Part shown: positions 58,628 through 64,000 of the stretch, piece after piece
How the letters are laid out: each line of letters begins with the position of its first letter
Numbering within the stretch: position 1 is the stretch's first letter
NCBI RefSeq assembly: GCF_000269865.1
Contig: NZ_AKKV01000053.1
Span: 1-64,000, forward strand
Length of the DNA: 64,000 nt
DNA from: Fictibacillus macauensis ZFHKF-1
Lineage (GTDB): Bacteria > Bacillota > Bacilli > Bacillales > Fictibacillaceae
Reading direction: 5' to 3'
The notes under the pieces: model-generated
What the model saw: only the letters and a program-made list of their open reading frames with translations
Database searches by the model: none
Told to the model about the DNA's origin: nothing
Position numbers and translations under genes: made by a program

Positions 58628-59914
58628 ATGAAAAGAACATTAGGTCAACTACATGAAGAAAAAGTATTTAAAGATCCAGTGCATCGCTATATTCACGTTC
58701 GTGATGAGTTGATCTGGAAACTGATTGGGACCCGTGAATTTCAGCGATTGCGTCGCATTCGTCAGCTTGGGACAACCTATTTAACCTTTCATGGTGCAGA
58801 GCATAGTCGCTTTAGTCATTCTCTAGGAGTTTATGAGATTACACGCCGTATTGTGGAAGTGTTTAAAGGACGGAAGCATTGGAATGAAGAGGAGCGGATG
58901 CTGGCGTTAAGCGCGGCACTTCTGCATGACATTGGCCACGGTCCGTTCTCGCACTCGTTTGAAAAAGTATTTGGCTTAGATCATGAATATTACACACGCG
59001 CTATATTACTAGGTAATACCGAAGTGAATGCCATTTTGCGGCTACAATCAGAAGATTTTCCGAAAAAGGTAGCGGAAGTGATTGAGAAGACCTATCACGA
59101 TAAGCTCGTTGTTAGTCTCATCTCTTCGCAAATTGACGCCGATCGCATGGATTACTTGTTGCGCGATGCTTACTTTACGGGCGTAAGCTATGGGAATTTT
59201 GATTTAGAACGAATCTTGCGTGTGATGCGCCCCATGGAAGATGGCGCTGTCATTAAGGCGAGCGGCATGCACGCTGTAGAAGATTACATTATGAGTCGCT
59301 ATCAAATGTATTGGCAAGTGTATTTTCATCCAGTGACACGCAGTGCAGAAGTTATTTTAAGTAAAATTTTGCATCGCGCAAAGCATTTATATGAAGCAGA
59401 CTATACATTTCAACAACCGCTAACACATTTTCACTCACTCTTTAAAGGTGAGGTGACGGTTGAAGATTACATAAGACTTGATGAAGGTGTTATGCAGTAT
59501 TACTTTCAAGTATGGCTACAGGAAGAAGATCAAATTCTTCGTGATTTATGTCGTCGTTTTCTAGATCGTAAGCTCTTTAAATATTGTGATTTATTGCCGA
59601 TGAGTGAGGTTCATACACTTGCTAGATATTTTAAAGAAGCAGGCATTGATCCGCGCTATTATTTAGTCATCGATTCCTCATCTGATTTGCCGTATGACTT
59701 TTATCGACCAGGAGAGAAAGAAGAAAAGCTTCCGATTAATTTATGGAAAGCAAATGGTGATATCTCAGAACTATCGACGGAATCAGACGTTGTTGAAGCG
59801 ATTTCGGGTAAGCGAAGAACCGATCATAAGCTCTATTATCCAGCAGACGTTGTGGATGGGCTCGCCAATCAAGAACTTAAACAAAAAATAAAGCAGTTGT
59901 TGCATAAAGGATAA
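58628..59914 (+). CDS. ywfO: HD-domain phosphohydrolase (YwfO-like)
   Basis: The 428-residue protein has an HD domain with the metal site in order: EHSRFSHSLGVYE near residue 57, LLHDIGHGPFSHSFE near 98-112, and DADRMDYLLRDAYFTGVSYG near 178. The length and the following ywgA-like gene match B. subtilis ywfO-ywgA. Members are dGTPase- or (p)ppGpp-hydrolase-like; the substrate is not shown. AAGGAGAC precedes the ATG. It is a distant paralog of the gene at 13810. Confidence 0.9.
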   Translation: MKRTLGQLHEEKVFKDPVHRYIHVRDELIWKLIGTREFQRLRRIRQLGTTYLTFHGAEHSRFSHSLGVYEITRRIVEVFKGRKHWNEEERMLALSAALLHDIGHGPFSHSFEKVFGLDHEYYTRAILLGNTEVNAILRLQSEDFPKKVAEVIEKTYHDKLVVSLISSQIDADRMDYLLRDAYFTGVSYGNFDLERILRVMRPMEDGAVIKASGMHAVEDYIMSRYQMYWQVYFHPVTRSAEVILSKILHRAKHLYEADYTFQQPLTHFHSLFKGEVTVEDYIRLDEGVMQYYFQVWLQEEDQILRDLCRRFLDRKLFKYCDLLPMSEVHTLARYFKEAGIDPRYYLVIDSSSDLPYDFYRPGEKEEKLPINLWKANGDISELSTESDVVEAISGKRRTDHKLYYPADVVDGLANQELKQKIKQLLHKG

Positions 59915-59941
59915 AGCTATTGTAAAAGGGGGACAACGATC

Positions 59942-60448
59942 GTGTTTGAAGATCATTTAAAAGTGATAACGGTTATTAAAGAAGCAGGAGAAGTTATAGG
60001 ACGGAAAAAACTGCAGAAAATGATATACATTGCAAAAAAATTGAATTTCCCATTTCAAGAGAAATATGAATTTCATTTTTTTGGACCCTATTCAGAAGAG
60101 CTAACATTACGTGTTGAAGAGTTATGTAATTTAGGCTACGTTCATGAAGTAAAAGAAAAAGTAAGTGGTTATTATCAATATCGTTACTCACTTAACAATG
60201 AGGGAGAAGGCTTTCTTTCTTCTTACGGAGCAAGTATTCCAAAGCTTGGGGATTGCGTGCGCTCGATGAACGACCAATCTTCGCGCTTTCTTGAGCTTGT
60301 TTCTACTATTCTCTTTTTCTATCATCTTAGCGTTGAAGAAGTAACAGAAAAAATCCAAACACTGAAAGCAAAACAAAAATATACAACCGAAGAAATTGAA
60401 GAAGGCTATGCGTATATTAACAAGCTTCAGCAATCACTTCTTCAGTAG
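59942..60448 (+). CDS. ywgA: YwgA-family protein
   Basis: The 168-residue protein has the YwgA/DUF4065-like start (LKVITVIKEAGEVIGRKKLQKMIYIAKKLNFPF) and YEFHFFGPYSEEL near residue 40, with an all-helical C-terminal end. The family resembles antitoxin-like Panacea proteins, but YwgA itself is uncharacterised. GTG start behind GGGGGAC. It follows ywfO by 27 bases and is closed by a terminator. Confidence 0.87.
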   Translation: MFEDHLKVITVIKEAGEVIGRKKLQKMIYIAKKLNFPFQEKYEFHFFGPYSEELTLRVEELCNLGYVHEVKEKVSGYYQYRYSLNNEGEGFLSSYGASIPKLGDCVRSMNDQSSRFLELVSTILFFYHLSVEEVTEKIQTLKAKQKYTTEEIEEGYAYINKLQQSLLQ

Positions 60449-60449
60449 T

Positions 60450-60487
60450 CAAACAAATGGGCCGTGCTGTGCTCATTTGTTTTTTTA
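60450..60487 (+). terminator. Terminator of the ywfO-ywgA operon
   Basis: AAACAAATG and CATTTGTTT arms with inner GC/GC pairing, followed by seven T. Confidence 0.85.
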
Positions 60488-60609
60488 TATCCTCGATCTT
60501 CTTACGCTATAACCATTTGTTATACCGCTCCAAAAGAATGCTTCTTCCGCCTCTTTTGCTCTTTTGATATGCTGTAGCGGTATCAATTGATCGACAGGGG
60601 AGAATTCAC

Positions 60610-61481
60610 ATACTACTATCATTGAGCATGTTTGCGCTCGGTTTTGATGCGTACATCATAGCAGGATTGTTGCCACGTATTAGCGCTACCTATCATACGG
60701 ATGTGTATCATGTTGGACAGGGCGTAAGTATCTTTACACTGTGCTATGCCGTTTCGGCGCCGAATTGTTCATCCCTATTGGCAGGGAAGCCATTGAAGAG
60801 TATGTTAGTCGTTTCATTTATCGGTTTTACGGCAGTTGTGCTTTCGAGAGCGCTTGCTGGTGCATGTGCGGGTGTGTTCTCTCCACTATCGGTAGTTGCT
60901 GCTACTAAACTTGTCTCTCATGAAGTAGAATGTAACATCACTTGATACTGTTCATGCTTGTAGTAACGGCACCATATACGTATACAGCCCAAGACTAGCA
61001 ACACTTCCGAAAAAAGTAACTAGCACGGTAATCGTAACCCGGCGATCAACGAACAACCGCAGTCACGCACGTAGAGCAGGGAGGTGAGGTGTTGAAAAAT
61101 ACGGTAACGCGTAGAACATTGCAATTGAGCCTACACTTCCAATACTCACTAATACCCACATGCATAAGCCACCACAGTTGCTTGTAACCCTTATTTTCAT
61201 GGCTTTATTCCTCTCCTGATTCATCTACCTCTTCTTACCTATCTTCCGTTTTTTGTTTGGGGATGTATGGGATGGGCATGTGGGGCATCGCAACAACAAG
61301 CACTGCTCTCGTATCAACTGGACCATGCTAGTACGGCAGTGGCGCTAGCTCTGTAGGTGCTTTTTGTGGCGGAATGGTGCTTTCGTTTGGTAAAGGGATG
61401 ACACCGCTCTTGATTTTCGCTTTATGCTCAATAATGTTAGCACGATGTTTGCACCTTTTTTCTAGCGTGCGCAATCGCTAA
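60610..61481 (+). pseudogene. Decayed DHA1-type MFS transporter gene
   Basis: The first 100 codons read as the N-terminus of a YbcL/YceJ-like exporter (SMFALGFDAYIIAGLLPRISATYHT, then FTLCYAVSAP and SRALAGACAGVFSPLSVVAATKLVS). After about 60925 the frame is lost through deletions and stops. Later pieces remain recognisable in shifting frames: VTAPYTYTAQD near 60970, GMWGIATTSTALVSTG near 61270, and GGMVLSFGKGMTPLLIFALCSIMLA near 61370-61445. AGGGGAGAA before 60605 marks the old ribosome site. Confidence 0.75.
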
Positions 61482-61740
61482 TTTGGCTTTTTTTCCGACA
61501 GCATTTTTTTTATGGGAAATGCACTGTTACTGCACAGAAACAGCATAGCCCCTGCATAAAGTAGCCCTAAACGTAGTAGCTATCTACGTTCGGTACATGC
61601 AGGGGGGATGCACTATTCATCGTATCCATTCAGTCGAAAAGTTTAGTGAGACTAGCTCCTATAATTCGAGCGACACCGTGTTCTAAAGTCTTTATGATGA
61701 AGTAGGCTTTAATAGGAAAATCGGGGAGGACGATGAAGGT
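61482..61740. other. Intergenic region upstream of bpr
   Basis: About 260 bases without a gene. It holds a double hairpin at 61551-61606 and a TATAAT box at 61660-61665 that lacks a good -35. The latter fits a promoter needing an activator, as expected for an extracellular protease. Confidence 0.5.
61551..61606. repeat. Nested inverted repeat
   Basis: Outer arms CCCCTGCAT and ATGCAGGGG enclose inner arms AACGTAG and CTACGTT. No T run follows on either strand, so it is not a standard terminator. Confidence 0.7.
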
Positions 61741-64000
61741 ATGAAGGGGAAGTTTATGAGTGTAATCATGACAGCGTGCTTATCACTATCATTACTATTT
61801 CCAAGTGGAGCGGCGGTGTCAGCGACATCTAAAATGAAAGCATATCATGGCATGAATGCGATAAAGGCAACACAAGTAGAAAAGGTAAGCAATAAGCTTT
61901 TGAAAGAATTTAAAGACAAGAAGATTGCTACCTTTTTAGTAAAGTTTAAAGAGCAAGTGGATGCTGAAAAAGAAGCGAAGAAAGCAATGATGAGTGCTCA
62001 AAAGAAAAAAATGAGCAGTTATCAAACCGAATTAATGAAGCGATCGGCGGTCGTGTCGACGCTCCAGGCGAAAGCACTAGAATCACAAAAAGAGGTTTCA
62101 AGCTATTTAGAAGAACAAAAGAAAAAAGGTGAAGTGAAAAAAATACACGCTTTCTTTATTGTAAATGCCATGGCCGTTACGGCGACAAAAGCGGTTATGG
62201 ACAAGCTTGCGACGATGCCAGAAGTGGAGAAGATTACGGCAAATGAAGTGCGTAAGCTACAGCCTGTCCAATCTCCTAAGAAAAAGGCAACGTCTAAAGA
62301 AAGTAATACTATTGAATGGAATGTACAAAAAGTAGATGCTCCAAAAGCGTGGGCAAAGGGCATTGATGGAACCGGGACGGTTATTGCTAGCATTGATACG
62401 GGAGTAGAAGCGACGCATCCTGCGATTGCTTCGAAATATCGGGGCTATGATGCTGGTGGAAAGCTACACAATGAATACAACTGGTTCGATGCAACAGAGG
62501 GAGAGGACCAGCCTTACGACGATATTGGACATGGCACACATACAGTAGGAACGATGGTTGGTAGTGAGAAGAATGGTAAGAATAAAATTGGTGTAGCGCC
62601 AGGTGCTAAGTGGATTGCGGTGAAGGCCTTTACAGAAGAAGGTGGAACGGATGAAGCATTACTAGCTGCCGGCCAATGGGTAATTGCCCCAACAGATGCA
62701 GCAGGCAAACCTCATCCGGAAAAAGCGCCAGATGTAGTGAATAACTCATGGGGCGGTGGGCCAGGAATGGATGATTGGTACCGTCCAATGGTAAAAGCAT
62801 GGCGTGCGGCCGAAATTTTCCCGGAGTTTTCAGCGGGTAATACGGATGCTAATAACGAAGGTGGTCGGGGATCAGTAGCTAATCCAGCGAACTATCCAGA
62901 ATCTTTTGCAACAGGAGCGGTTAACGATAAAAATCAAGTAGCTGACTTTTCTTTACGCGGTCCTTCACCCTATGAGGGCTTACTAAAGCCTGAAGTATCC
63001 GCGCCAGGAGTGAACATTCGTTCCTCTGTCCCAGGTGGCAAGTATGAAGATGGCTGGGATGGTACATCGATGGCTGGACCACACGTATCAGCCATTGCGG
63101 CGATGCTTCGTCAAGTGAATCATAGTTTAACGGTCAAGGAAATGGAAGAAATCATTAAAAATACTGCAACACCATTAACAGATAAAGAGTATCCGAAGAG
63201 TCCAAACAACGGATATGGCGCGGGACTTGTTAATGCGTATGAAGCTGTGAATGCAGTCACGAAAGGACTTGGAAAAGTCACGGGTGTCGTCACGAAGGAT
63301 GGCAACGATACGAAAGCACCTGTATTTAAACATGAAGCCGTCAAGACAGCTAGCGAAGGCATAACGCTTCCCTTGACGATTGATGTACAAGATGATGTGA
63401 GTGTTGTGGCGGTAACCCTTCAATATAGCGATGGAAAAGGGGGCTGGAAGGAACGGCCAGCAGAGCTTGTGAATGGGTCGGTACGCTCGGGAACCTATGC
63501 TGCTGAAATTCCAAATAAAGAAATGACAGCACCGTCCTTAGCGTACCGCTTTAAGATTAAGGATTTCGGGAAACACGAGGTAACGAGTGATCCGTATCAT
63601 GTTACAGTTACGCCTTCCATTAAGGTCGGCTATGAAACCGATTTTGAGAAGCAACCCGCGGGCTGGCGAACATTTGGAGTAAATAATAACTGGGAATGGG
63701 GAGTGCCGAAATCAGGTCCGAAAAGTGCTGCTTCTGGCACGCATGTGTATGGAACGAATTTAAAAGGATTGTACGCAAATTCCGCTGATATGTTTTTAAT
63801 GATGCCTTCTGTTAAGGTGGAAAAAGGTTCGACATTTTTACAGTTTAAGCATTGGTTTGAATTTGAAAAAGACATGGATGGGGGCGCTGTGATCGTCTCG
63901 ACTGATGAAAAACAATGGAACTATGTAAAAATGTATACAGGGAAAAGTCGTAAGTGGGTCGATGGTGAGGTTGATTTATCTGATTATGCTGGTATGACGG
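61741..64000 (+). CDS. bpr: Bacillopeptidase F, S8 subtilase, 5' part
   Basis: The frame is open to the window end (753 codons). A signal peptide (TACLSLSLLFPSGAAVSA) is followed by an inhibitor-like propeptide with KIATFLVKFKEQVDAEKEA and EVEKITANEV. The subtilase domain has Asp in IASIDTGVEATHP, His in DIGHGTHTVGTMVG and Ser in DGTSMAGPHVS. GNTDANNEGGRGSVANPANYPESFATGAVN is specific to the Bpr group. After about residue 490 come a beta-rich domain and an immune-inhibitor-like jelly-roll segment. The ATG at 61741 lies ten bases after GGGGAGGA. The protein is secreted, and in Bacillus is expressed late. Confidence 0.93.
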   Translation, partial: MKGKFMSVIMTACLSLSLLFPSGAAVSATSKMKAYHGMNAIKATQVEKVSNKLLKEFKDKKIATFLVKFKEQVDAEKEAKKAMMSAQKKKMSSYQTELMKRSAVVSTLQAKALESQKEVSSYLEEQKKKGEVKKIHAFFIVNAMAVTATKAVMDKLATMPEVEKITANEVRKLQPVQSPKKKATSKESNTIEWNVQKVDAPKAWAKGIDGTGTVIASIDTGVEATHPAIASKYRGYDAGGKLHNEYNWFDATEGEDQPYDDIGHGTHTVGTMVGSEKNGKNKIGVAPGAKWIAVKAFTEEGGTDEALLAAGQWVIAPTDAAGKPHPEKAPDVVNNSWGGGPGMDDWYRPMVKAWRAAEIFPEFSAGNTDANNEGGRGSVANPANYPESFATGAVNDKNQVADFSLRGPSPYEGLLKPEVSAPGVNIRSSVPGGKYEDGWDGTSMAGPHVSAIAAMLRQVNHSLTVKEMEEIIKNTATPLTDKEYPKSPNNGYGAGLVNAYEAVNAVTKGLGKVTGVVTKDGNDTKAPVFKHEAVKTASEGITLPLTIDVQDDVSVVAVTLQYSDGKGGWKERPAELVNGSVRSGTYAAEIPNKEMTAPSLAYRFKIKDFGKHEVTSDPYHVTVTPSIKVGYETDFEKQPAGWRTFGVNNNWEWGVPKSGPKSAASGTHVYGTNLKGLYANSADMFLMMPSVKVEKGSTFLQFKHWFEFEKDMDGGAVIVSTDEKQWNYVKMYTGKSRKWVDGEVDLSDYAGMT

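Noticed and set aside
62103-63875. Minus-strand open frames at the window end
   Set aside because: They lie opposite the bpr reading frame, which runs unbroken from 61741 to the end with the full catalytic triad.

Overview
The window reads as chromosome of a low-to-moderate-GC, endospore-forming member of the Bacillaceae. An alpha/beta-type SASP, the coat protein GerQ and Spo0M mark a spore former. Many genes have close Bacillus subtilis counterparts: yhbI-yhbJ-yhcA, yfmJ, ald-adeR, yozB, ykwC, ywdI, ywdK, gerQ, hemQ, pta, lipL, ywfO, ywgA and bpr. The species cannot be named from the sequence alone. No rRNA, tRNA or CRISPR array was seen.

Layout. 1-3.2 kb: the right end of an IS200/IS605-type element (tnpB tail plus terminal hairpin) runs directly into an ATP-grasp gene that has lost its N-terminus, followed by a SUFU-domain gene. 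3.3-6.2 kb: MarR-HlyD-MFS efflux operon. 6.4-13.3 kb: SASP, fused MsrAB, a staygreen-family protein, YfmJ, a DUF523/DUF1722 protein, and a MerR-SDR pair whose regulator appears to be leaderless. 13.35-13.77 kb: an array of 21-bp units with a TTCGCGCGCA core. 13.8-22.2 kb: an HD phosphohydrolase, an ABC-F gene behind a leader peptide and attenuator, a preQ1-riboswitch-controlled queuosine-precursor transporter, alanine dehydrogenase with AdeR, and an M3 peptidase. 22.3-25.3 kb: yozB and a tandem array of three YezG-like immunity genes plus a decayed fourth. 25.4-30.8 kb: oxidoreductases, YajQ, a hydrolase and stress proteins. 30.9-38.8 kb: a large secreted YfkN-like nucleotidase, a compact ydaK/ydaM/ydaJ-like exopolysaccharide operon, and a beta-carbonic anhydrase.

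39-44 kb holds what I judge to be a SaePQRS-type system: a lipoprotein with two DM13 domains, a DoxX-like membrane protein, and a SaeR/SaeS-like two-component pair. A perfect GTTAA-N6-GTTAA box lies upstream of the lipoprotein. 44.3-53.6 kb carries gerQ, hemQ, spo0M, pta, a triple DUF1433-like repeat protein, an MgtC-family protein, lipL, and a divergent HxlR/nitroreductase pair. A second 21-bp repeat array, with the same core in the opposite orientation, lies between gerQ and hemQ. 53.6-61.7 kb: XRE plus membrane protein, FAD oxidoreductase plus MFS exporter, GNAT, ywfO-ywgA behind a sigma-B-like promoter, and a heavily decayed MFS gene. The window ends inside bpr (bacillopeptidase F).

The least explained structure is the pair of 21-bp arrays. 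They are helically phased, carry a CG-alternating core, and use two alternating spacer types. Next in interest are the Sae-like system, the ABC-F attenuator, the immunity-gene array, and the IS element that beheads the ATP-grasp gene. All functions are inferred from reading the sequence; no database search was run.
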